From assembly GCF_024519155.1 (NCBI RefSeq), contig NZ_JANIFJ010000002.1:496001-560000 (forward strand): a stretch of 64,000 bases of DNA, written 5' to 3'. Made by a program: the position numbers and the translations under genes. Below the pieces are notes generated by a model. The model saw only the letters and a list, made by a program, of their open reading frames with translations. It did not search any database and was not told where the DNA came from. The stretch is from Mangrovibrevibacter kandeliae (GTDB lineage: Bacteria > Pseudomonadota > Alphaproteobacteria > Rhizobiales > Rhizobiaceae). Below, in pieces: positions 1-9,775 of this stretch (position 1 is the stretch's first letter; every line of letters starts with the position of its first letter).

Positions 1-2171
1 TGTGGGGCGGCATCGCGGTCGCCGGCGTCGCCGGCTACTTCGCCATCAAGCTGCCGCAGGAGGCGTGGGCGATCCCGGAACGGCCGCCCAACGTCAAGAT
101 CGTTGCCGTCGATGGCCAGATGCTGGCCAATCGCGGCGTGACCGGGGGCGAGGCCGTCTCGCTCGACGAGATGTCGCCCTACATCCCGAAGGCGGTGGTC
201 GCCATCGAGGATCGCCGCTTCTACTCCCACTGGGGCGTCGACCCGCTCGGCATCCTGCGCGCGGCCTTCGAGAACGTCACCGCCGGCCAGACCGTGCAGG
301 GCGGCTCGACGCTGACCCAGCAGCTCGCCAAGAACATCTTCCTCAATCCCGAGCAGACGCTGGAGCGCAAGGTGCAGGAGGCGGTGCTGGCGCTCTGGCT
401 GGAGAGCAAGTTCACCAAGGACCAGATCCTCGAGATGTATCTCAACCGGGTCTATTTCGGCTCGGGGGCGACGGGCGTCGAAGCGGCGTCGCGCCGGTAT
501 TTCAACAAATCGGCCAAGGATGTCTCGCTCGACGAGGCCGCGCTCCTCGCCGGCCTTCTCAAGGCGCCCTCCCGCCTGTCGCCGGCCCGCGATCCGCAGG
601 CCGCCAAGGATCGCGCGGACGTCGTGCTCGACGCCATGCGCGCCGAGGGCATGATCAGCGAGGCCGAATACACGGACGCCAAGGCCGCCAAGCCGACCAA
701 GGCCAAGAGCTACTGGACGGGCGCCGAGAACTACGCGGCCGATCTCGTGATGAAGGACCTCAAGGGCCTCATCGGGGACGTGCACCAGGACGTCGTGGTG
801 GAGACGACCATTGACAAAGGCCTGGAGAAGGAGGCCGAGAGCGCCATCCGCACGACGATCGACGAGGCCAAGCAGAACGTCTCCCAGGGCGCCCTCGTCT
901 CGATCGACGGCACCGGCGCGATCCGGGCGATGGTCGGCGGGCGCGACTACGCCGAGAGCCAGTTCAACCGTGCGGTGGACGCCAGGCGCCAGCCCGGCTC
1001 GACCTTCAAGCCCTTCGTCTACGAGACCGCGATGGAGTTCGGCTGGAAGCCGGAGTCGGTGGTGGTGGACGGGCCGGTGAAGATCGGCAACTGGACGCCC
1101 GAAAACTACGATCGCCGCTATCGCGGGCCGGTGATGCTGGCCGATGCCCTCGCTCACTCGCTGAACACCGTCTCGGCCAAGCTGACCGACAGCGTCGGCT
1201 CGACCGCGGTGATCCAGACCGCCCACCGGCTTGGCATCGCTTCCGACCTCGCCGACAACGTATCGATCGCGCTCGGAACGTCGGAGGTGTCGCTGATGGA
1301 GCTGACCGGCGCCTTCGCGCCCTTCGCCAATGGCGGCTATCTCGCCAAGCCCCACCTCATCAACCGCGTCACCACGACCGACGGCAAGGTGCTCTACGAG
1401 CGCGGTGCCGAGGTGCCGCCGGTGGTCGTCGACCCGACCGTGCTCGGCGAGATGAACGCGATGCTGGAGCGGGTCGTCACCTCCGGTACCGGTCGCGCGG
1501 CGCAGTTGAAGGGCTGGCAGGTGGCGGGCAAGAGCGGCACGACGCAAGACTTCAAGGACGCCTGGTTCCTCGGCTACACCTCCAATCTCACCACCGGCGT
1601 CTGGTTTGGCAACGACAACGGCAAGCCGATGAAGAAGGTGACCGGCGGCGGACTTCCCGCCCAGGCCTGGCACAGCTTCATGGAAGCGGCCCACAAGGGC
1701 CTGCCGGCGATGCCGCTGCCGGGCGACTACCGGATCGGCCAGCCCCAGGAGCCGCTGACGGCCGACGTCTCCAACGACTATGGCGACGGGGAACTGCCAC
1801 CGGAGGATACCTACGCACCGGGAGACGACCGAGGCGGCGCCAACGTTGCGCACACCGTTCAGCCGGTCGATCCGCAGTCCGGCCAGCCTTACTCGGCGGA
1901 TCCCTACGACCGGGGATCGCGCCGTGACCAGCGCTATGCCGATCAGCCGGACGACGAAGATCCGTACCCGGGCGACCCGTATTCGAGCGATCCCTACGGC
2001 AACGCGCGGTACTACAGCCGGAGCCGGGACGACCGCCGTCTGCCGGAAGCCGCTGGTCGGCCGCGTTATGTCGGGCGCGAAGATCTTCCGCCCGACGCGG
2101 TGCTCGAGGGCCCGGTGGGTGGTGGGCGTGCCGTCGACCGGTCGATCTTCCACCGCCTGTTCGGCGGCTGA
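1..2171 (+). CDS. Class A penicillin-binding protein (PBP1A family), 5' truncated by the window edge
   Basis: Bifunctional peptidoglycan glycosyltransferase/transpeptidase anchored in the inner membrane. The frame is open from base 3, so about 722 residues are visible and the true start lies outside; the first residues look like the end of a membrane anchor. Glycosyltransferase motifs come in order: IEDRRFYSHWG (catalytic Glu near visible residue 69), GGSTLTQQLAKN, RKVQE and LEMYLNRVYFG. The transpeptidase half has STFK (nucleophile Ser near base 999), SLN and KSGT, so all catalytic boxes are intact. After about base 1770 the protein ends in a Pro/Asp/Tyr/Arg-rich, probably disordered tail of about 130 residues, longer than a minimal PBP1A. 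It converges on the small reverse-strand genes that follow. Family assignment is secure; the exact symbol (mrcA or ponA) is not determined. Confidence 0.95.
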   Translation, partial: WGGIAVAGVAGYFAIKLPQEAWAIPERPPNVKIVAVDGQMLANRGVTGGEAVSLDEMSPYIPKAVVAIEDRRFYSHWGVDPLGILRAAFENVTAGQTVQGGSTLTQQLAKNIFLNPEQTLERKVQEAVLALWLESKFTKDQILEMYLNRVYFGSGATGVEAASRRYFNKSAKDVSLDEAALLAGLLKAPSRLSPARDPQAAKDRADVVLDAMRAEGMISEAEYTDAKAAKPTKAKSYWTGAENYAADLVMKDLKGLIGDVHQDVVVETTIDKGLEKEAESAIRTTIDEAKQNVSQGALVSIDGTGAIRAMVGGRDYAESQFNRAVDARRQPGSTFKPFVYETAMEFGWKPESVVVDGPVKIGNWTPENYDRRYRGPVMLADALAHSLNTVSAKLTDSVGSTAVIQTAHRLGIASDLADNVSIALGTSEVSLMELTGAFAPFANGGYLAKPHLINRVTTTDGKVLYERGAEVPPVVVDPTVLGEMNAMLERVVTSGTGRAAQLKGWQVAGKSGTTQDFKDAWFLGYTSNLTTGVWFGNDNGKPMKKVTGGGLPAQAWHSFMEAAHKGLPAMPLPGDYRIGQPQEPLTADVSNDYGDGELPPEDTYAPGDDRGGANVAHTVQPVDPQSGQPYSADPYDRGSRRDQRYADQPDDEDPYPGDPYSSDPYGNARYYSRSRDDRRLPEAAGRPRYVGREDLPPDAVLEGPVGGGRAVDRSIFHRLFGG

Positions 2172-2199
2172 ACTCTTTGGCGGGCCTGCGAGTCCGCCC

Positions 2200-2538
2200 T
2201 CAGTGCTTCTTCGGCTGACCCTTCGCGCCCTTCGGCGCGTCGCTTGAGCCTGCGTCCGCCCCGACCTTGCCCGGGTGGGCCGGCGTGCCGAAGCCGCTGC
2301 TGGTCAGCTGCGAACCCTGTCCGACGTCGCCGGCGATTTCCGTCTTGGTCGAGCGGCTCGCCGAGGGCGCCGGTGTCGTGGACGCAGGTGTCACTTGACC
2401 GTCGCCGACCGCCGGCGCGCCGGTCTTCCCGCCGTTGTGGCGCTTCGCCTCGTTGGGCTGTCCGGAACCGGCGGCCGGGGACGGCGTGCCGGTCGTCGTC
2501 TGCTTCGGGTCCGGTCCCGACTTCGATTGCCGGGTCAT
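2200..2538 (-). CDS. Hypothetical disordered Ser/Thr/Gly/Pro/Lys-rich protein, 112 aa
   Basis: I do not recognise a family. The product is hydrophilic and low in complexity, rich in Gly, Ser, Thr, Pro, Ala and Lys, with almost no large hydrophobic residues and neither a signal peptide nor a membrane segment. It ends in a basic tail (GAKGQPKKH). It starts 11 bases after the stop of the 24-residue membrane-peptide gene on the same strand, with a weak GAGG overlapping that stop as its possible ribosome site, so the two probably form a small operon. The other frames here give only Arg-rich shadows, which supports this frame. It could be a stress-related disordered protein, but nothing in the sequence proves a role. 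Confidence 0.55.
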   Translation of the reverse strand: MTRQSKSGPDPKQTTTGTPSPAAGSGQPNEAKRHNGGKTGAPAVGDGQVTPASTTPAPSASRSTKTEIAGDVGQGSQLTSSGFGTPAHPGKVGADAGSSDAPKGAKGQPKKH

Positions 2539-2549
2539 GACCGGATGCC

Positions 2550-2624
2550 TCAGGCCAGGCCGAGGAACGACAGGACGGCGACGACGACGACGACGAGGCC
2601 GACGAGGTAAATGATGCTGTTCAT
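2550..2624 (-). CDS. 24-residue single-pass membrane peptide
   Basis: A very short gene encoding an N-terminal MNSIIYLVG followed by a run of Val/Leu/Ile and a C-terminal SFLGLA. Nearly the whole peptide is one hydrophobic helix. The case for translation is strong for its size: AAGGAG lies 6 bases upstream of the ATG, and a probable second cistron follows 11 bases after the stop. From memory, similar tiny hydrophobic peptides (MN-I-IY-VGL-VVV...LSF-GL) recur in Hyphomicrobiales genomes, usually as unnamed hypothetical proteins; this recollection was not checked by search. The likely location is the inner membrane. The function is unknown. Confidence 0.6.
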   Translation of the reverse strand: MNSIIYLVGLVVVVVAVLSFLGLA

Positions 2625-2776
2625 GACGGGTCTCCTTGTTGGGCGGACACCGCCCCCGCGCATCCCGCGCGCGACCGGGCGGCCTGATGTGCGGTAGAAG
2701 TGCGAAAGAAGGCCGCGGGTTCCCTGATCGTCAGGATGGCCGATCGCACCGGCCACGCCGTTCCGGGGCCGCCTGT

Positions 2777-2806
2777 CTTGCGCGTCCACAGGGCCCTTCA
2801 TATATA
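2777..2806 (+). promoter_or_regulatory. Probable dnaK promoter (heat-shock or housekeeping sigma)
   Basis: CTTG at 2777-2780 is followed after 18 bases by CATATAT at 2799-2805. This fits the alphaproteobacterial sigma-32 pattern CTTG-N17/18-CYTATNT with one mismatch. The same stretch can be read as a sigma-70 promoter (TTGCGC, 17 bases, TATATA). It lies about 130 bases before the dnaK start. It is the only strong promoter-like element I see in the 308-base gap between 2625 and 2933. Confidence 0.5.
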
Positions 2807-2933
2807 GCCGACAGCCCCGCAGCCTCGGCCCGAGCCGGCCGGCGCAGCGGTTTTTCAAACGAAGCACGCGGGAGCTCCCAGAAGGAACGCCTCTTCGAGG
2901 GTCCGGGCAGCTCGCTACGAGAGGAGAGATTTG

Positions 2934-4859
<1,926 letters not shown>

Positions 4860-4883
4860 TCCGACAGCGCATCGTGCAACTGG

Positions 4884-4915
4884 AACGCCCGGGCAGCGAC
4901 TGCCCGGGCGTTCTG
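4884..4915 (+). terminator. Hairpin terminator after dnaK
   Basis: A perfect 12-bp stem (AACGCCCGGGCA at 4884-4895, TGCCCGGGCGTT at 4901-4912) with a 5-base loop GCGAC begins 24 bases after the dnaK stop. A short TT..CTGCTTTG tail follows rather than a long T run. It probably separates dnaK transcription from the acyltransferase/dnaJ part. Confidence 0.75.
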
Positions 4916-5336
4916 CTTTGCGAGCTCGCGTCCGGCGAGGTGAAGGGCGGCGGCATCGATCATGGCCTGCGCGGCGCGCGGCGTGGTGACGCGGCCGACA
5001 GACCGACTGCGACGCGCCGTCGAGGCTTTCAGGCGGGTGCCTTCGGTCAACCGGGCAAGGACGCGGTGCGTCACGCCCGCAAGCGTCCGAACCGTCTGGC
5101 CGCCGCCAGGATCAGGGGATGAGCGTCAGGGCCTCCGGCCGGAGGGCAAGGAGACGCAGGCGGGTCGGAAAGACTGACCGATCCGTTCGATGTCGGAAGC
5201 AACCGTCACGCGGCAGCCAGCCTGCATTAAGACTAACGTAAGCCTTCGATTGAACAATGGCCGGATTCGGTCAGATGTGGATGCCAAGCGTCCACCGGGC
5301 GTCACCGACTTGGGCCTGTGGCCTCAGGAGTGAGCC
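4916..5336. other. Intergenic region between dnaK and the acyltransferase, no supported gene
   Basis: About 420 bases without a convincing gene. Open frames exist on both strands, but their products are Arg-rich, lack good ribosome sites, and one runs back through the dnaK terminator. At 5226-5240 there is TTAA-N7-GTAA, one base off the CtrA consensus TTAA-N7-TTAA, in a locally AT-rich stretch about 100 bases before the next start. This may belong to the promoter of the acyltransferase gene. Confidence 0.4.
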
Positions 5337-6419
5337 GTGCACTTTCGCGTCTTCGACTGCTGGCGACTGACCGCCGCCATGCTGATCATGGCCTACCACT
5401 TCCTGTTCTCCGCGCCGCCCAGCGGCGAGGCCGGGCTCGAGGTGCTGCATCGGCTGCTGCCGTTGCTGGATATGTTCTTCATGATCTCCGGCTTCCTCAT
5501 CACCGGGCGCTACCGCTCCCGCCTGACCTCGCCGCAGGCCTTCGGCGGCTTCTTCCTGCGGCGGATCGCCCGGCTCTATCCGCTGCATCTCCTGACCCTG
5601 GCCTTTTTCGCCGCGATCGCGGTGCTCATCGCCCTCGGCGTGATCGGCACCGGCGCACCGCAGCGCTGGAACCTCGCCGACCTGCCCTTCAACGTTCTCG
5701 CCGTCCAGGCTTGGGGAACGACCGACGTGCTGGAGTTCAATTACGCCTCCTGGTCGGTCAGCGCCGAGTTCTTCTGCTACATGCTGTTTCCGCTGATCGT
5801 CGTCGCCTACGGCCGGGCGGGGCTGAAGGGCCTCGTCGCGCTCCTGGCCCTCTGGGTCGGGGGCCTGGAGGTCGCCTCGGCCCACGGCGTCTTCCCCGGC
5901 GGCCACTGGACCACCGCCGATACGCTCGGCGCCTGGCGGGCCTTCCCGGACTTCGTCCTCGGGGGCATCGTCGCGATTCTCGTGGAACGGCGCGTGGTGG
6001 ATCTGCGCTCCCATCTGCCGGGGCTCGTCTGCCTCGGCTTCGCCGTGGCGGCGATGCTTCTCAAGTGGCACGTCTACCTGGCGCTCGGGGGCTTCGCCGC
6101 GGCGATGCTCTTCACCGCCCTCGCCGAGACCGCCCGCCCGGACTCCACCCGGATGCTGGCGCCGCTGATGCCGCTCGCCCGCGTCTCCTTCGGCATCTAT
6201 CTCTGGCACCCGGTGATGGAGACGCTGTTCTTCACCCTCCTGTGGGAGCGCGTGCTGCAGCCGGCGGGCTTCACCGGCTTCTACCTCTACTGGTTGTTGC
6301 CGATGGCGGCGACGATCGCGGTGGCCCTCCTGTCGGAGCGGTACTTCGAGCGGCCGGCCGGTGCGGTGATCGCCGGACGGGGCCGCGACCGGAGCGCGCC
6401 GACCGCCCTCCTCGCCTGA
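5337..6419 (+). CDS. Acyltransferase 3 family membrane protein (OafA/YrhL-like)
   Basis: Multi-pass inner-membrane O-acyltransferase of the type that modifies surface polysaccharides or other envelope sugars; 360 residues, normal for a member without an extra SGNH domain. Family features seen: an N-terminal helix with the conserved His (LIMAYHFLFS), FFMISGFLITGRY, and the Arg-rich FFLRRIARLYPLHLLTL motif near residue 80, followed by repeated hydrophobic segments to the end. The GTG start at 5337 is supported by AGGAG at 5326-5330, 6 bases upstream. It lies between dnaK and dnaJ on the same strand, an unusual place because these chaperone genes are commonly neighbours. The acyl acceptor cannot be told from sequence. 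Confidence 0.9.
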   Translation: MHFRVFDCWRLTAAMLIMAYHFLFSAPPSGEAGLEVLHRLLPLLDMFFMISGFLITGRYRSRLTSPQAFGGFFLRRIARLYPLHLLTLAFFAAIAVLIALGVIGTGAPQRWNLADLPFNVLAVQAWGTTDVLEFNYASWSVSAEFFCYMLFPLIVVAYGRAGLKGLVALLALWVGGLEVASAHGVFPGGHWTTADTLGAWRAFPDFVLGGIVAILVERRVVDLRSHLPGLVCLGFAVAAMLLKWHVYLALGGFAAAMLFTALAETARPDSTRMLAPLMPLARVSFGIYLWHPVMETLFFTLLWERVLQPAGFTGFYLYWLLPMAATIAVALLSERYFERPAGAVIAGRGRDRSAPTALLA

Positions 6420-6607
6420 GCGACGTCCTGCTTCGCCGGCCGCCCAGGCGGCGGCCGGAACGAGGGCAGCGCCTTTCATGCCGGCGCGGCCTATGGTAAC
6501 GCCCGACCTCGATACTTACATCGCGCTCGTGGACGAACTCGAAGGTTGCAGCTGCCGCAACCGGAACCGCCGCGACACTTCTGCGAAACATCAACGGGTC
6601 GGTCTCG

Positions 6608-7747
6608 ATGAAAATCGATTACTACGAGGTTCTCGGCGTCGCCAAGGGCTGCGACGAAAAGGTCCTCAAGTCCGCGTTCCGCAAGCTCGCGATGCAGTAC
6701 CACCCCGACCGCAATCCCGAAAATGCCGAGGCCGAGGTCAAGTTCAAGGAGATCAACGAGGCCTACGAGGTCCTGAAGGACCCGCAGAAGCGGGCCGCCT
6801 ACGACCGCTTCGGCCATGCCGCCTTCCAGAACGGCGGCGGTGCCGGCGGCTTCCGCGGTGACTTCTCCTCCTCGATGGCCGACATCTTCGACGACATCTT
6901 CGGCGAGATGATGGGCCAGCGGCGCGGCCGCGCCGGGGCCGGCGGCTCGGGGCGCGAGCGGGGCTCGGACCTGCGCTACAACATGGAGATCTCGCTGGAG
7001 GAAGCCTTTGCCGGCCGGACCGCAGAGATCAAGGTGCCGACCACCATCCAGTGCGACGAATGCTCAGGCACCGGGGCGCGGCCCGGCAGCGCGCCGAAGC
7101 CCTGCCCGACCTGCGGCGGCGTCGGGCGCGTGCGGGCCGCACAGGGCTTCTTCTCGATCGAGCGCACCTGCCCCAACTGCCAGGGCCGCGGCGAGATCAT
7201 CGCCGATCCCTGCGGCAAGTGCGGCGGCGACGGCCGGTTGCCGGAGGAGCGCAACCTGTCGGTCAACATCCCAGCCGGCATCGAGGACGGCACCCGCATC
7301 CGCCTCGCGGGCGAAGGCGAGGCCGGTCTGCGCGGCGGCCCGGCGGGCGACCTCTACATCTTCCTGTCGGTGCGCCCGCACGAGTTCTTCCAGCGCGACG
7401 GCGCGGACCTCTTCTGCAAGATCCCGGTGTCGATGACGACCGCCGCGCTCGGCGGCTCCTTCGAGGTGACGACGCTGGACGGGGCCAAGACGCGGGTGAA
7501 GGTGCCGGACGGCACGCAGACCGGCAAGCAGTTCCGGGTGCGCGGCAAGGGCATGCCGGTGCTGCGCACACAGCAGTCGGGCGACCTCTTCATCCAGGTC
7601 ACGATCGAGACGCCGCAGAGCCTGTCGCGGCGCCAGCGCGAGCTCCTGGAGGAGTTCGAACAGATCTCGTCCTCCGAGAATTCGCCGCAGTCGACGGGCT
7701 TCTTCGCCCGCATGAAGGACTTCTTCGAGGGCTTGAGCGAGAGCTGA
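6608..7747 (+). CDS. dnaJ: Chaperone DnaJ (Hsp40)
   Basis: Full-length (379 aa) type I J-protein that delivers substrates to DnaK and stimulates its ATPase. The J domain is at residues 1-70 with HPD at 32-34. A Gly/Phe-rich linker follows ([11 protein letters not shown]...). The zinc-binding domain carries four CxxCxGxG repeats: [24 protein letters not shown] and CGKCGGDG. The C-terminal substrate-binding domains follow ([42 protein letters not shown]). The ATG is taken because [11 protein letters not shown] is the family start; no strong ribosome site is visible in front. The 188-base upstream gap holds no gene. A long hairpin follows the stop. Confidence 0.98.
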   Translation: MKIDYYEVLGVAKGCDEKVLKSAFRKLAMQYHPDRNPENAEAEVKFKEINEAYEVLKDPQKRAAYDRFGHAAFQNGGGAGGFRGDFSSSMADIFDDIFGEMMGQRRGRAGAGGSGRERGSDLRYNMEISLEEAFAGRTAEIKVPTTIQCDECSGTGARPGSAPKPCPTCGGVGRVRAAQGFFSIERTCPNCQGRGEIIADPCGKCGGDGRLPEERNLSVNIPAGIEDGTRIRLAGEGEAGLRGGPAGDLYIFLSVRPHEFFQRDGADLFCKIPVSMTTAALGGSFEVTTLDGAKTRVKVPDGTQTGKQFRVRGKGMPVLRTQQSGDLFIQVTIETPQSLSRRQRELLEEFEQISSSENSPQSTGFFARMKDFFEGLSES

Positions 7748-7777
7748 GCCGCGTTACTTCGGTTGCGCATGGGCTGT

Positions 7778-7820
7778 CGCACCGATGGCATGATAGTCAG
7801 GCTATCCTGCCATCGGTGCG
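7778..7820 (+). terminator. Long perfect hairpin between dnaJ and the methyltransferase pair
   Basis: CGCACCGATGGCA (7778-7790) pairs perfectly with TGCCATCGGTGCG (7808-7820). Inside, GATAG (7792-7796) pairs with CTATC (7802-7806) around a 5-base loop, giving 18 base pairs with one internal mismatch. No T run follows, so it may be a factor-dependent terminator, an RNA-stabilising hairpin or a palindromic repeat rather than a classical terminator. Confidence 0.5.
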
Positions 7821-7854
7821 GTTGGCGCCTCTTGCGCAGCGGGAGCGAGGGCAG

Positions 7855-8460
7855 ATGAATCTCCAGGTGCCGCGGCTGAAGAGCAAGCCGCCTGCCGGCG
7901 ACGACGCCCGCTTCCTGAGGAACTGGCTGCAGCGGCCGCTGATCACCGGCGCCGTCTCGCCGTCCTCGCGCTGGCTCGGCAGGATGATGGCGGGCTACGT
8001 CTCGATGGACGCGGTGGCAGAGGGGCGCCGGGTGCTCGAGCTCGGCCCCGGCACGGGCGCCGTGACGCGCTGCCTGATCGAGGCGGGTATCCCGGAAGAG
8101 CAACTCGTGCTCGTCGAGTATTCCCCGGAGTTCGTGCGCCTGCTGCGTGCGCGCCATCCGCGCGCGCACGTCATCGAGGGCGATGCCTATCACCCAGGCG
8201 AGGCGGTCGATGCATTGGCCGGTCCGGGCTTTGCCGCGGTGGTGTCGAGCCTGCCGCTGTTCACCAGGCCCGAGGTGCTGCGCGAGACGCTGCTTGGCGC
8301 CGCCTTCGACCGGATGCCGCCCGGCAACCCCTTCATCCAGTTTTCCTACGCGCTGACGCTGCCGGTGAAGCCGGACCGGGTCGGCGCCCGGATCGAGACG
8401 AGCCCGTGGGTGCGGCGCAACCTGCCGCCCGCGCGGGTGCTGGTCTATCGGCGCGGCTGA
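7855..8460 (+). CDS. PmtA-like phospholipid N-methyltransferase, copy 1
   Basis: Small (201 aa) SAM-dependent methyltransferase resembling the rhizobial PmtA group, which methylates phosphatidylethanolamine stepwise to phosphatidylcholine. The N-terminal membrane-association region FLRNWLQRPLITGAVSPSS is typical. SAM-binding motif I is VLELGPGTGAVT near residues 61-69, followed by an acidic motif II (LVLVEYSPEFV) and IEGDAYH. The C-terminus RRNLPPARVLVYRR matches the R.NIPPA..W.YRR ending of the family. It is followed after 61 bases by a second gene of the same family. Which copy carries the main phosphatidylcholine-forming activity cannot be told; a different lipid substrate for one copy is possible. 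Confidence 0.85.
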   Translation: MNLQVPRLKSKPPAGDDARFLRNWLQRPLITGAVSPSSRWLGRMMAGYVSMDAVAEGRRVLELGPGTGAVTRCLIEAGIPEEQLVLVEYSPEFVRLLRARHPRAHVIEGDAYHPGEAVDALAGPGFAAVVSSLPLFTRPEVLRETLLGAAFDRMPPGNPFIQFSYALTLPVKPDRVGARIETSPWVRRNLPPARVLVYRRG

Positions 8461-8521
8461 CGGCCCGACCGTCGTCGATCCGCGTCCCGTCGGTCGCCCC
8501 GAAGCGTAGAGGAGCAGTCGC

Positions 8522-9148
8522 ATGGCAGGCACGAGCGAAGAACGGCACAAGCAGGCCAGCGAGACGCGCGGTGGCGACTTCGCCCGCTTCTTCGGGACCT
8601 GGGTCCGTCATCCCCTGAAGATGGGCGCGGTGGCGCCGTCTTCGCCGGCATACTGCCGCACGATGGTCGAGAGCGCGACGACGCATCTCGACGGGCCGGT
8701 CCTCGAACTCGGGCCGGGACTTGGCGTCGTCACCCGCAGCCTGATCGAGAAGGGCGTCGCGCCCGAACGGATCACCTCGATCGAGTACGATCCGGAGTTC
8801 GCCCGCGAGCTGCAGCGCCGCTTTCCGCGGGTCGACGTGATTTGCGGCGACGGCCTCGACCTGTCGAAGACGCTGGCAGACCGGCTGGGCCTCAGATATG
8901 CGGCGGTGCTCTTCGCCATCCCCATCCTCAACATGCCACAGAAGCAACGCCAGGCCCTGTTCACGCGCTATTTCGACCGGCTGCTGCCGGGCGGCAACGT
9001 CACCCAGCTCTCCTATCTCTGGACCCCGCCGGTGAAGCCGGTGGAAGGGCTGTTCGAGGTCTCACACTCGCCGATCGTCTGGGACAACATCCCGCCGGCG
9101 CGCGTCTGGATCTACGAGCGCCGCACCGCGCCGAGCGGCCACGCCTGA
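8522..9148 (+). CDS. PmtA-like phospholipid N-methyltransferase, copy 2
   Basis: 208-residue paralogue of the preceding gene, clearly diverged but with the same plan: FFGTWVRHPLKMGAVAPSS, motif I VLELGPGLGVVTRSLIEKG, SIEYDPEFARELQRRFP, VICGDGLDL, and a C-terminal DNIPPARVWIYER. It is SAM-dependent and probably acts at the inner leaflet of the cytoplasmic membrane on phosphatidylethanolamine or its methylated intermediates. AGAGGAG at 8508-8514, 7 bases before the ATG, fixes the start. It ends 7 bases before the FMN reductase start, so the three genes are probably co-transcribed. The tandem arrangement suggests duplication with possible division of labour between methylation steps. Confidence 0.87.
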   Translation: MAGTSEERHKQASETRGGDFARFFGTWVRHPLKMGAVAPSSPAYCRTMVESATTHLDGPVLELGPGLGVVTRSLIEKGVAPERITSIEYDPEFARELQRRFPRVDVICGDGLDLSKTLADRLGLRYAAVLFAIPILNMPQKQRQALFTRYFDRLLPGGNVTQLSYLWTPPVKPVEGLFEVSHSPIVWDNIPPARVWIYERRTAPSGHA

Positions 9149-9155
9149 GAGCACG

Positions 9156-9743
9156 GTGAGCGCCCGCATCCTCGTCCTGCCGGGCTCGGTTCGAACCGGC
9201 TCGCTCAACGCCCTCCTCGCTGCGGAAGCGGCGCGCCGGCTGGCGCTGACCTCGGCGAGCGTCACCCTGCTCAGCCTGGCCGACTACCCGCTGCCCCTGC
9301 TCGACGCCGATCTGGAGGCAAGCGATGGGCTGCCCGAGAACGCCGTCAAGCTCGCCGAGCGGATCGCGGCGCAGGACGCGCTCCTTCTCGTCAGCCCGGA
9401 ATACAACGCCTCGCTGCCGCCGCTTCTGAAGAACGCAGTGGACTGGATGAGCCGCGTCACCCGCATCGGCGGCCGGCCGGTGCAACCCTTCCGCCGGCTG
9501 ATCGTCGGCTTCGCCGCGGCCTCGCCGCGCCCAGGCGGCGGCGCGCGAAGCCTGGCGGCGTGGCGGCTGGTGTTCCAGGACCTCGGCGCCGATCTCCTGA
9601 CGCCGCAGTGCACGGTGGGCGAGGCGGGCACCGCGTTCGACGAGAGCGGCCGGCTCTCGAGCGAGCGCGCGAACCTTGCTCTCGACACGCTGGTCGAGAC
9701 GCTGGTCGGCCAAGCCTCGGCGCTCGGCCGGCACGGGTTTTGA
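9156..9743 (+). CDS. NADPH-dependent FMN reductase family protein (ChrR/YieF-like)
   Basis: Flavodoxin-like NAD(P)H:acceptor oxidoreductase, 195 residues, cytoplasmic. The FMN phosphate loop is ILVLPGSVRTGSLNALLA near the N-terminus, and the family signature SPEYNASLPPLLKNAVDWMSR is intact. Members reduce FMN, quinones, azo dyes or chromate; the physiological substrate here is not determined. A GTG start 7 bases after the upstream methyltransferase stop implies translational coupling at the end of that operon. It converges on the SDR gene with a 32-base gap. Confidence 0.9.
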   Translation: MSARILVLPGSVRTGSLNALLAAEAARRLALTSASVTLLSLADYPLPLLDADLEASDGLPENAVKLAERIAAQDALLLVSPEYNASLPPLLKNAVDWMSRVTRIGGRPVQPFRRLIVGFAAASPRPGGGARSLAAWRLVFQDLGADLLTPQCTVGEAGTAFDESGRLSSERANLALDTLVETLVGQASALGRHGF

Positions 9744-9775
9744 CGAGCCGCGCGAGCGCCGCGCGGCGGGCGCCA

